From Comamonadaceae bacterium (lineage in GTDB: Bacteria; Pseudomonadota; Gammaproteobacteria; Burkholderiales; Burkholderiaceae_C): DNA of 5,934 nucleotides. Positions 1-5,934 of the stretch are shown here, piece by piece. The translations under genes and the position numbers were made by a program. Location of the stretch: assembly GCA_947475495.1 (NCBI GenBank), contig CANJNX010000061.1:1-5934 (forward strand), given 5' to 3'. The stretch's first letter is position 1. Every line of letters starts with the position of its first letter. The notes beneath the pieces were generated by a model, which was not told the origin of the DNA, searched no databases, and saw only the letters and a list, made by a program, of their open reading frames with translations.

Positions 1-1106
1 AAGCCCAGTACCAGTACATTTTGCAAAGTGTGAAGGCCGATGAATTGAGCAGTTGGGCCACTAAGCTGCAAGAAAAGCTGCGTGCTGACCCCTTGTTTCG
101 CGATGTAACCAGTGATTCGCAGTTACGCGGTCTGCAAGCACAACTCAAAATTGACCGCGACATGGCCAACACCTTGGGCGTGTCCATTGATTCCATCCGC
201 TCTGCCCTTTTCAGCGCTTTTGGTGAGCGTCAAGTGTCTACCATTTACCTGCCAACCGACAGCTACCAAGTCATCATGGAGGTCGCACCCGAGGCAAAAC
301 AGGATGAGCAGGCCTTGAATGGTATTTATGTGCGCTCTTCCTTTGGCACCTTGGTTCCCCTGTCGAGCTTTACCACGGTCGAGAGAACCGTGGGCCCGAC
401 ATCTATCAACCACGTGGGGCAACTCCAAGCCGTGACCGTTTCCTTCAATCTTGCGCCGGGCACGGCTTTGGGTGATGCAACCGCGAAAATCGATGCTGCT
501 TCTGAGGCGATTCAAATGCCATCAAGCATCATCACCAGTTACGGAGGCGATGCGGCCGTCTTTAAAAACTCGCAAAGCAGCCAAGCGATCTTGGTCATCG
601 CTGCATTGGTCGTGATCTACATCCTGCTGGGGGTTTTGTACGAGAGTTACATCCATCCCATCACTATTTTGGCGGGACTGCCTTCCGCTGCGGTAGGAGC
701 GTTAGCCACATTGATGCTCTTTGGACAAGATCTGACCTTGATTGCCACCATTGGCATTGTTTTGCTCATCGGCATTGTGAAGAAGAACGCCATCATGATG
801 ATTGACTTTGCACTCGAAGCACAACGTCACCGTGGAATGACGCCCGCGCAAGCGATTCGTGCGGCTTGCATCCTTCGGTTTCGGCCCATCATGATGACCA
901 CACTCGCCGCCTTGGTAGGAGCATTACCCATTGCGATGGGCATTGGTGCAGGTGCGGAGCTGCGCCAGCCCTTGGGACTGGCGGTTGTCGGTGGTTTGGT
1001 TTTTTCTCAGGCGATCACGCTATTTATCACGCCCGTTTTGTATTTGGCACTCGACCGCTTAAGTGGCTCTGGGCCCATAGTGAACCCTGAGGTCGATTTT
1101 TCCTAG
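1..1106 (+). CDS. RND multidrug efflux permease subunit, MdtB/MdtC-like, C-terminal part (5' truncated by window edge)
   Basis: Inner-membrane proton-driven RND exporter of the hydrophobe/amphiphile efflux (HAE1) type, which works with a periplasmic adaptor and an outer-membrane channel. The frame is open from base 3, giving about 367 residues of a protein that normally has about 1040, and ends at TAG 1104-1106. The visible part starts in the second periplasmic (docking/porter) domain, with FGERQVSTIY and an IYV..SSFGTLVPLSSF stretch typical of MdtB/MdtC. From about base 585 come the last five membrane helices, including LLIGIVKKNAIMMIDFALEA (about 765-824), RFRPIMMTT and the closing TPVLYLALDRL. 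By recall the similarity is closest to E. coli MdtC; a paralogous MdtB-type subunit cannot be excluded because the N-terminal half is outside. The TTG at base 21 is not a real start. The adaptor and partner pump gene would be expected upstream. Family is certain, subunit assignment moderate. Confidence 0.95.
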   Translation, partial: AQYQYILQSVKADELSSWATKLQEKLRADPLFRDVTSDSQLRGLQAQLKIDRDMANTLGVSIDSIRSALFSAFGERQVSTIYLPTDSYQVIMEVAPEAKQDEQALNGIYVRSSFGTLVPLSSFTTVERTVGPTSINHVGQLQAVTVSFNLAPGTALGDATAKIDAASEAIQMPSSIITSYGGDAAVFKNSQSSQAILVIAALVVIYILLGVLYESYIHPITILAGLPSAAVGALATLMLFGQDLTLIATIGIVLLIGIVKKNAIMMIDFALEAQRHRGMTPAQAIRAACILRFRPIMMTTLAALVGALPIAMGIGAGAELRQPLGLAVVGGLVFSQAITLFITPVLYLALDRLSGSGPIVNPEVDFS

Positions 1107-1115
1107 GACAAGCGC

Positions 1116-1748
1116 TTATTGCCAATGGCGATGCCCGCCGCCATGACCAAAGCGGACTGAAGGGCCAAACGGAAACATCACGTGTGGGGAATACGGCTGG
1201 TAATAGAACCTGCGCTGTACTGGAACGGTGATGTAAGTCACTGTGGGTTGTACAACAGTTGTTGTGACCTGGGGAGGAGGCACACTACCAATCGGTGCGA
1301 TGTGTAGCGCAATCGTGGAGCCTGGATCGGTGGGCGTTTGGACAGAATACTGCTTGCCCGCATATTCGTACACCACATTAAAAGCCACCGTTTGATTTTC
1401 GTAAAAATTCTGTACCCCGCAGCGTTGCACATTTTCAATGCGAACGGCTGGATTTCCTTCTAGTCGGTCACCCAATACAGCGCCACCTATGGCGCCAATC
1501 GCGGTCGCAGCCGAACGCCCTGCCCCTTGACCAGCTGCATTGCCGAGAACGCCACCAGCGATGGCACCGATCAAGGCACCCGCACCACTATTGGGTTGCT
1601 GCAAACCCACTTGCTCAGTGGTGCAGACTTGCCTAGGAACTGCCACCTGTTGCACTACAGGGGTGGATGCAATCACACGTCCGAGCTCTTGCGCCCAAAC
1701 ACCGGTACCGCTTACGGCTGCCAAAAAGAGAAACGCCCATTGCTTCAT
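1116..1748 (-). CDS. Secreted glycine-zipper 2TM-domain protein (SlyB / 17-kDa antigen-like), 210 aa
   Basis: Probable periplasmic or outer-membrane-associated envelope protein of unknown exact role. The ATG at 1748 is chosen because GGAGG (complement of 1755-1759) lies 6 nt upstream and it opens a clear signal peptide, MKQWAFLFLAAVSGTGVWA, with likely cleavage before QEL. The upstream in-frame extension to 1880 has no signal-like start and runs into the divergent phosphatase gene. There is no lipobox cysteine, so unlike SlyB it is not an evident lipoprotein. Residues about 55-94 form the glycine zipper (GALIGAIAGGVLGNAAG, then AIGAIGGAVLGD). Residues 100-150 (RCGVQNFYE, VVYEYAGKQYSV) resemble the conserved tail of these proteins. 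C42 and C110 could form a disulphide. The C-terminus is Pro/Thr/Tyr-rich and ends in a His/Gly tail (H202, H206, H208). Convergent with the RND gene (9 bp) and divergent from the PAP2 gene. Confidence 0.88.
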   Translation of the reverse strand: MKQWAFLFLAAVSGTGVWAQELGRVIASTPVVQQVAVPRQVCTTEQVGLQQPNSGAGALIGAIAGGVLGNAAGQGAGRSAATAIGAIGGAVLGDRLEGNPAVRIENVQRCGVQNFYENQTVAFNVVYEYAGKQYSVQTPTDPGSTIALHIAPIGSVPPPQVTTTVVQPTVTYITVPVQRRFYYQPYSPHVMFPFGPSVRFGHGGGHRHWQ

Positions 1749-1842
1749 AGGAAACCTCCAAAGAGTTAGCGCCTTAACGCAAGCAAGTCGGGAATTGTTG
1801 ACACAGCCCTCGAACTTTACGCAAACGCAAGATCCAAGCACA
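1749..1842. promoter_or_regulatory. Divergent intergenic region between glycine-zipper and PAP2 genes
   Basis: This 94-bp gap must hold the 5' regions of both flanking genes. On the plus strand a perfect -35-like TTGACA occurs at 1798-1803, but no good -10 hexamer follows at 16-18 bp (GCAAAC at 17 bp is poor), so a sigma-70 promoter for the phosphatase is only suggested. The hexamer ACGCAA occurs three times on the plus strand, at 1777, 1819 and 1825. On the minus strand I see only the strong ribosome-binding site and no convincing promoter. Confidence 0.4.
1755..1759 (-). promoter_or_regulatory. Shine-Dalgarno site of the glycine-zipper gene
   Basis: GGAGG on the minus strand, 6 nt before the ATG at 1748. 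It is the strongest ribosome-binding site in the window. It fixes this start over the in-frame upstream codon at 1880. Confidence 0.85.
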
Positions 1843-2595
1843 ATGAAAAAGACGCCTGCATCCATGGATAATCCTGCCATGCCCTACCGCTTTACGCCGC
1901 ACCACCGAGAGACACTTAGAAAAACACCCCCTTTGTTTTTTGCTTTGATCGGTTTGTTTATCTTTCTTGCCTTGATCCCCACGCTTTGGCCGGCATTAGA
2001 CCTTCAGGCAGCCGCTTTGTTTACCGGCAATCCACCCCAGGTAGCGGCGGCTTCTTGGTGGTGGGTTGAAATCATCAATTTGTATGTGCCACTGGCATTT
2101 CGAATCATGGTTTTTACGGCATTGGCACTGTGGTTGGTGGCAACTTTGAAAGTACAGTGGGCGCAATGGCGATTGCCACTGGCTTTTGTTGTCCTTTCGG
2201 GCGCTTTGGGACCGGGATTACTCGTGAACGCAGGGTTTAAAGACCACTGGCAGCGCGCTCGGCCTTACCAAGTCGAGACTTTTGGTGGAACCCAACAATT
2301 TACCCGCGCTGGCGTGATGACCGACCAATGCAGCAACAACTGCTCATTCGTGAGCGGGCATGTTGCCTGCGGTTTTTTCTTTGCTTCATTGATGCTGCTT
2401 CATCGGCGCAGGCAAGTCGCTTGGGCTTTGATTGGAACCAGTGCGGGCCTGCTGATTGGCTTTGCAAGAATGGCCAATGTGGCACATTGGTTGAGCGATG
2501 TCTTGTGGGCTGCGCCGATTACCTTGGTTTGCAGTTGGGTGATCTGGAAAATTTTGAGCCGAATTTACCAACCCAAGCCGACCTTATTTATTTAA
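1843..2595 (+). CDS. PAP2-superfamily membrane phosphatase (LpxE/LpxF/undecaprenyl-PP phosphatase-like), 250 aa
   Basis: Integral inner-membrane acid phosphatase, expected to hydrolyse a lipid phosphate or pyrophosphate (lipid A, phosphatidylglycerol phosphate or undecaprenyl pyrophosphate) on the periplasmic side. The three PAP2 signature motifs are present: K133-x6-R140-P141, S171-G172-H173, and R209-x5-H215-x3-D219. Around them are hydrophobic segments near residues 31-50, 83-102, 112-130, 174-187, 193-207 and 222-238, matching the six-helix fold. The second motif is VSGH instead of PSGH and follows a C163-x3-C167 pair (DQCSNNCSF). The start is uncertain: ATG 1843 is taken as the first ATG clear of the divergent gene, but 1864 and 1879 are in frame and none has a good Shine-Dalgarno; all keep every motif. 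The open frame back to 1540 is antisense to the glycine-zipper gene and rejected. The stop (2593-2595) interlocks with that of the SDR gene. Substrate is not decidable from sequence alone. Confidence 0.9.
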   Translation: MKKTPASMDNPAMPYRFTPHHRETLRKTPPLFFALIGLFIFLALIPTLWPALDLQAAALFTGNPPQVAAASWWWVEIINLYVPLAFRIMVFTALALWLVATLKVQWAQWRLPLAFVVLSGALGPGLLVNAGFKDHWQRARPYQVETFGGTQQFTRAGVMTDQCSNNCSFVSGHVACGFFFASLMLLHRRRQVAWALIGTSAGLLIGFARMANVAHWLSDVLWAAPITLVCSWVIWKILSRIYQPKPTLFI

Positions 2596-3551
2596 GACCC
2601 TTCCAAGCCAAGGAGCGCACTGGGATAGCGCAATCGCAGGCCCAGTTCTTTTTTCATACGTTGGTTCACGAGCCTGCGCGACTCGTTCATAAAGCTCAGT
2701 TGCATTACAGAAACCGCTTTCTTGAGTTCTTCTCGCGTAACGCGTGGGGGTTTTGGCAGGTCATAGAGCGCAGCAGCGGCATCCAAGTATTGGCCCATTT
2801 TCATATCCGTATCGTCATTGATGTTGTAGCAACGCTGGGGTTTGCCTCGCCACAAAGCCAAGAAACATGCCCTTGCCAAATCATCGGCATGGATATGGTT
2901 GGTGTAAACATCTTCATCATCGTGCAAAACAGGCGAGCCTTTTTGTAAGCGGGCCAGCGGTGTTCCACCTTCACGGTCATTGGCATAAATACCCGGCACC
3001 CGAAGCACACTGGCTGTGACTCCAGCAGATCGCCCCAAAAACCGAGCCGTTGCCTCGGCATGGGCTCTTCGCTGAGCTCGGGCGGTTGTAGGTGAAATGG
3101 CTACAGTCTCTGTCACCTGCGCCCCTTGGCAGTCGCCGTAGACGCCGCTGGTCGATGCATAAACCACAGCTTGAGGAGACGCACGCAAACGCGTGGCTTG
3201 TGTGAAGGCGACCAAGCGGTCATCCCTCTCTCCTTCTGGGGCCGGTGGGGCCAAATACAAAATGCGCTGGGCAAGACCTGCCAAACGCCGCAACTGGGTT
3301 GCCTGGTCTAAGTTTCCCAACACTGGAGTGATGCCCACGCAACGCAAGCTGGGAATACGCGGTGCACTGGACGTCAACGCCAGTACACGCACCCGGGGAG
3401 CAAGAATTTGAGCCACGCGAAGGCCCACATCACCGCAACCCACAATGAGCACTCGGCTTCTGCGAAACCGAGAAGGCAGCGCACCTAAAGGGGATTGGAT
3501 TGAAGGCAAAATAAGGGCTTGTAAGAAAACAATGGCCCCTAGGATACCCAT
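2592..3551 (-). CDS. Atypical SDR / NAD(P)-dependent epimerase-like protein (YeeZ-like), up to 319 aa
   Basis: Rossmann-fold protein of the extended or atypical short-chain dehydrogenase group, similar in layout to E. coli YeeZ; the substrate is unknown. The dinucleotide-binding motif GCGDVG is at residues 38-43 after strand RVLIV. YASTSGVYGD (131-140) is the usual Ser/Thr active-site strand, and VYTNHIHADDLA (215-226) is the typical C-terminal epimerase motif. The canonical YxxxK is absent: the expected place reads TARAQRRAHAE (about 156-166). The start is uncertain. ATG 3551 gives about 30 residues, hydrophobic at first, before the Rossmann strand; neither it, TTG 3509 nor TTG 3572 has a Shine-Dalgarno. 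YeeZ is 274 aa, so this model is probably N-terminally overextended. It is divergent from the reductase by 5 bp in this model, and its stop TAA shares TTAA at 2592-2595 with the PAP2 stop. Family confident, start and function not. Confidence 0.85.
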   Translation of the reverse strand: MGILGAIVFLQALILPSIQSPLGALPSRFRRSRVLIVGCGDVGLRVAQILAPRVRVLALTSSAPRIPSLRCVGITPVLGNLDQATQLRRLAGLAQRILYLAPPAPEGERDDRLVAFTQATRLRASPQAVVYASTSGVYGDCQGAQVTETVAISPTTARAQRRAHAEATARFLGRSAGVTASVLRVPGIYANDREGGTPLARLQKGSPVLHDDEDVYTNHIHADDLARACFLALWRGKPQRCYNINDDTDMKMGQYLDAAAALYDLPKPPRVTREELKKAVSVMQLSFMNESRRLVNQRMKKELGLRLRYPSALLGLEGS

Positions 3552-3556
3552 AAAAA

Positions 3557-4600
3557 ATGACCAGCAGCGCAACCTCTTTTTCCATCACCATCGAACCGAG
3601 CAAGGTGGGCTTTGCTTGCTCTTCCGATGAAACCATTTTGGCAGCTGGTATACGACAAGGTGTTGGACTGGCTTACGGATGCAAAGACGGCGCATGCGGA
3701 TCTTGCAAATGCAAAATGACGTCGGGCAAGGTTACGCACGCGAACTTTCAACGCAAAGCCTTAAGCGAAGAGGAAGAAGCCAACCAGTTTGTTCTCACGT
3801 GCTGCGCCACACCGCAAAGCGACATCGTGTTGGAATCTCGCCAAGTCACGCAGATCGGGGCACTTCCGATCAAAAAAATGCCAACCCGTGTCAGCAGCCT
3901 GGTTAAAAAATCGCCCGATGTCGTACTGATGCATTTGCAGCTGCCCGCCAACGACACTTTTGCATTTCGAGCGGGCCAGTACATTGAGTTCATCTTGCGC
4001 GACGGCTCTCGACGCAGCTACTCCATGGCCAATGCCCCGCACAATGGTGCCAGTGTTGAATTACACATCCGCCACATGCCCGGAGGCCGTTTCACCGATC
4101 TGGTTTTTGGCTCGATGAAGGAAAAAGACATCCTGCGCATGGAAGGCCCCTTTGGCTCCTTCTATCTGCGGGAAGACTCTGACAAGCCCATGGTCTTTTT
4201 GGCCTCTGGAACCGGCTTTGCACCCTTGAAAGCATTGTTGGAGCATATGCAGCACAAGGGCATTGATCGTCCTACGACTTTGTACTGGGGCGGTCGTCGG
4301 CCTTCGGATTTGTATTTGCAAGACTGGGTCACGGCACAGCTGGCCCTCATGCCGCATTTAACATTCATTCCCGTGGTCTCAGACGCCCTCCCCGAAGATC
4401 AGTGGACGGGCCGCACCGGCTTTGTTCACCAAGCGGTATTGGATGATTTTGCCGATCTGTCAGGCTACCAAGTCTATGCCTGCGGTGCGCCGATTGTGGT
4501 GGACTCTGCAAGGCAAACATTTTGTGCAAAAGCCCACCTGCCAGAGGACGAATTTTTTGCTGACGCGTTTACGTCGGAGGCGGACAAGAAGCAGGCTTGA
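3557..4600 (+). CDS. [2Fe-2S] ferredoxin-FAD-NAD(P)H oxidoreductase, CDP-6-deoxy-delta-3,4-glucoseen reductase-like (AscD-type), 347 aa
   Basis: Cytosolic electron-transfer flavoprotein that passes electrons from NAD(P)H through FAD to a plant-type [2Fe-2S] cluster and on to an unknown acceptor. Domain order: N-terminal ferredoxin domain (about 1-95) with ligands C42, C47, C50 and C82 (C-x4-C-x2-C-x31-C); FAD-binding barrel (about 105-205) with AGQYIEF and the flavin motif R153-S-Y-S156; NAD-binding lobe (about 210-347) with ASGTGFAPLKALLEHM, YWGGRR, YACGAP and the C-terminal FFADAF aromatic motif. All elements are intact and the length is normal. Start ATG 3557 fits the usual N-terminus; the best ribosome-binding candidate is a weak AGGA at 3541-3544, 12 nt away. 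The family name comes from deoxysugar biosynthesis (AscD/E3), but no PMP-dependent dehydratase or other deoxysugar gene is visible, so the true role is probably different. Its 3' end overlaps the DMT permease by 32 bp. Confidence 0.93.
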   Translation: MTSSATSFSITIEPSKVGFACSSDETILAAGIRQGVGLAYGCKDGACGSCKCKMTSGKVTHANFQRKALSEEEEANQFVLTCCATPQSDIVLESRQVTQIGALPIKKMPTRVSSLVKKSPDVVLMHLQLPANDTFAFRAGQYIEFILRDGSRRSYSMANAPHNGASVELHIRHMPGGRFTDLVFGSMKEKDILRMEGPFGSFYLREDSDKPMVFLASGTGFAPLKALLEHMQHKGIDRPTTLYWGGRRPSDLYLQDWVTAQLALMPHLTFIPVVSDALPEDQWTGRTGFVHQAVLDDFADLSGYQVYACGAPIVVDSARQTFCAKAHLPEDEFFADAFTSEADKKQA

Positions 4601-5435
4601 GTTCACTCAAGACAACCGCAAAAACAACAATGGCAGCTCCAAGGGCTGCCCGCAGCGTCAAAACCTCAGAAAGCCACAGCCACCCAAACAAGGCGGCAAA
4701 GACGGGCTCCATGGCATAAATCACCGCAGCTTTATCCGCTGAGACATGACGCTGTGCCAGCGCTTGCAAAAAAAACATGCCCGCAGAGGCCACGATACCC
4801 AGGTAGAGCAAGCCTACAAAAATTTCTCCATCCACACGGGAAGGCAATGTGAGCATACCTTCAACTCCACTGCTCCAAGCCATCCAGAGACAACCCATCA
4901 AAGCCATCCAAAACATTTGCGCGGTAGCCAGCTGGGAGGGAACGTGGGCTTTTGCCCGAGCCGATAGCAAAATCACGTAAATGGCGTAGCCTAAAGCGCC
5001 CAAAACAGTGGCCGAGTCTGCCAACAGGTGGGCTCCACCATCGTAAGACATCAACGCGATTCCCCCGCACGCGAGCACGGCAGCAATCCCTACCAACCAT
5101 GAGGGACGCGCTCCGAGTGCAATCCCCAACAGTGGCACCATCAACACATTCAAACTGGTGAGAAACGCACTGCGGTTAGAGGAAATATATTCCAAACCAA
5201 AGGCTTGGGCCACATAAGTAATGAGTACCAAGGCGCCCAAAACACAGCCCGCTCGCCACGTGTGAGCCGGAACGCGCAAGGCAAAAGGCGCCATGCACAC
5301 AGCTGCAATTAAAAACCGAAGCGCGGAGACTTCAATCCCACTCAAGGAAGCGGTTGCCACCTTCAAGACAGGGAAGGTTAAACCCCATACCAAGGTGGAA
5401 AATAACAACGCTAGGACGTAGCGATCGAGCCGCAC
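4569..5435 (-). CDS. DMT-superfamily permease with two EamA domains, 288 aa
   Basis: Inner-membrane transporter of the drug/metabolite superfamily (RhaT/EamA type), usually a metabolite or amino-acid exporter; the substrate is unknown. It is almost entirely hydrophobic with about ten helices in two repeats: the first about residues 8-130 (beginning ALLFSTLVWGLTFPVLK, with SNRSAFLTSLNVLMVPLLG at about 86-104), the second about 140-282 (with AAVIYAMEPVFAALFGWLWL at about 227-246, the characteristic EamA motif). Start GTG 5435 is the only plausible codon between the upstream in-frame stop (5466-5468) and the first helix; no clear Shine-Dalgarno precedes it. The short tail KPASCPPPT is cytosolic-like. 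It lies 26 bp downstream of livF on the same strand, so cotranscription is possible. Its 3' end runs 32 bp into the convergent reductase. Family assignment is strong. Confidence 0.92.
   Translation of the reverse strand: MRLDRYVLALLFSTLVWGLTFPVLKVATASLSGIEVSALRFLIAAVCMAPFALRVPAHTWRAGCVLGALVLITYVAQAFGLEYISSNRSAFLTSLNVLMVPLLGIALGARPSWLVGIAAVLACGGIALMSYDGGAHLLADSATVLGALGYAIYVILLSARAKAHVPSQLATAQMFWMALMGCLWMAWSSGVEGMLTLPSRVDGEIFVGLLYLGIVASAGMFFLQALAQRHVSADKAAVIYAMEPVFAALFGWLWLSEVLTLRAALGAAIVVFAVVLSELKPASCPPPT
4596..4611. other. Small stem-loop at the reductase stop codon
   Basis: Perfect inverted repeat CTTGAG/CTCAAG with a 4-nt TTCA loop. The left arm includes the reductase TGA (4598-4600), and the whole lies inside the 3' coding end of the permease on the other strand. 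No T-run follows on either strand, so it is not a standard intrinsic terminator. It may be chance, or a weak mRNA 3'-end structure. Confidence 0.3.
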
Positions 5436-5461
5436 TGGCAGGCTATCGAAACAAAGCCAAA

Positions 5462-5934
5462 CTACTCACCCAAATACGCTGCACGTACCTTGGGGTCATT
5501 GAGCATTTGCTTGGCGTCTCCCGTCATAGTGATGATGCCGGACTCCATCACATAGCCACGGTTGGCGATGGACAAGGCGCGGCTTGCATTTTGCTCAACC
5601 AATAAAACAGTCACGCCTTGGGCAAACACATCACGCACCACTTCGAAAATTTTGTCTACCATGATGGGTGACAAACCCATGGAGGGCTCATCCATCAGCA
5701 AGACCTTGGGGCGGCTCATCAAGGCCCGGCCCATGGCCAGCATTTGTTGCTCACCACCCGACATGGTGCCTGCGAGTTGGTCTCTGCGCTCTTTGAGGCG
5801 AGGGAAAATTGCAAACATCTTTTCAATATCGGCCTCAATTCCGTCTTTGTCGTCACGGATGTAGGCACCCATTTGCAGGTTCTCAATGATCGACATGCGT
5901 GTGAATACGCCGCGGCCTTCGGGAACCATCGCCA
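5462..5934 (-). CDS. livF: Branched-chain amino-acid ABC transporter ATP-binding protein LivF, C-terminal part (5' truncated by window edge)
   Basis: ATPase subunit of the high-affinity LIV-type uptake system (partners LivG, LivH, LivM and a periplasmic binding protein). About 156 of the usual 235 or so residues are in the window; the Walker A motif and the Q-loop lie beyond the right edge. The visible part begins with the LivF hallmark AMVPEGRGVF and NLQMGAY, then the ABC signature MSGGEQQMLAMGRALMSRPK, Walker B VLLMDEPSMGLSP, and LLVEQNASRAL, where LivF proteins carry VEQN in place of the usual switch-histidine motif. It ends RAAYLGE, a normal LivF C-terminus, with TAG at 5462-5464. The ATG at 5929 is internal, not a start. 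The other liv genes would be expected past the right edge. The DMT permease follows 26 bp downstream. Confidence 0.96.
   Translation of the reverse strand, partial: AMVPEGRGVFTRMSIIENLQMGAYIRDDKDGIEADIEKMFAIFPRLKERRDQLAGTMSGGEQQMLAMGRALMSRPKVLLMDEPSMGLSPIMVDKIFEVVRDVFAQGVTVLLVEQNASRALSIANRGYVMESGIITMTGDAKQMLNDPKVRAAYLGE

Noticed and set aside
123..515. 130-aa minus-strand open frame inside the RND gene
   Set aside because: Antisense to strongly conserved RND porter sequence; no domain and no ribosome-binding site seen.
1109..1118. AAGCGCTT palindrome between the RND and glycine-zipper stops
   Set aside because: Only 8 bp with no loop or T-run; not distinguishable from chance.
1125..1144. 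ATGGCG/CGCCAT hairpin near the convergent RND/glycine-zipper ends, as a terminator
   Set aside because: Short stem with an 8-nt loop and no T-run on either strand; explained by the Gly/His codons of the protein tail.
1540..1842. Plus-strand open extension of the PAP2 gene to give 351 aa
   Set aside because: It lies antisense to the well-supported glycine-zipper gene, is Pro/Thr/Cys-rich with no PAP2 homology, and all motifs are retained from 1843.
1749..1880. Upstream extension of the glycine-zipper protein to 254 aa
   Set aside because: GGAGG and a clean signal peptide fix the start at 1748; the extension overlaps the divergent phosphatase start.
2328..2948. 206-aa plus-strand open frame
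   Set aside because: It spans the out-of-frame end of PAP2 and the antisense of the SDR gene, with no recognisable domain; it is a shadow of both.
3495..3528. Possible sigma-70 promoter for the reductase (TTGGAT or TTGAAG with downstream TAAGAA)
   Set aside because: Both hexamers are poor matches; not supportable without transcript data.

Overview
The window reads as ordinary, densely coding chromosome from a betaproteobacterium, most likely Burkholderiales and possibly Comamonadaceae. This rests on protein flavour (MdtC-type RND pump, periplasmic glycine-zipper protein, AscD-like ferredoxin reductase, LivF) and a moderate GC content judged by eye. It is an inference, not a search result. 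I found no RNA gene, CRISPR array, insertion sequence, integrase or toxin-antitoxin pair, and no gap over 300 bases without a gene.

Layout, left to right: (1) the C-terminal third of an RND multidrug exporter subunit (+), cut by the left edge, ending at 1106; (2) a secreted glycine-zipper protein (-), 1116-1748, convergent with the pump at 9 bp; (3) a 94-bp divergent intergenic region, 1749-1842; (4) a membrane PAP2-family phosphatase (+), 1843-2595; (5) an atypical SDR / NAD-dependent epimerase-like protein (-), 2592-3551, whose stop codon interlocks with that of the phosphatase; (6) a [2Fe-2S]/flavin/NAD(P)H reductase annotated in relatives as CDP-6-deoxy-delta-3,4-glucoseen reductase (+), 3557-4600, starting 5 bp from the annotated SDR start; (7) a DMT/EamA permease (-), 4569-5435, overlapping the reductase 3' end by 32 bp; (8) the C-terminal two thirds of LivF, a branched-chain amino-acid ABC transporter ATPase (-), running off the right edge and lying 26 bp upstream of the permease, so these two may be cotranscribed.

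The first six genes alternate strand, which rules out one large operon; only livF and the permease could form one. The left half has an envelope theme (RND pump, glycine-zipper protein, lipid-phosphatase-like protein) and the right half is transport and redox, but nothing visible ties the genes into one pathway. I see no convincing undescribed system. The points most worth a second look are the SDR/reductase start arrangement, the SDR without a YxxxK dyad, and the Cys-pair PAP2 phosphatase.
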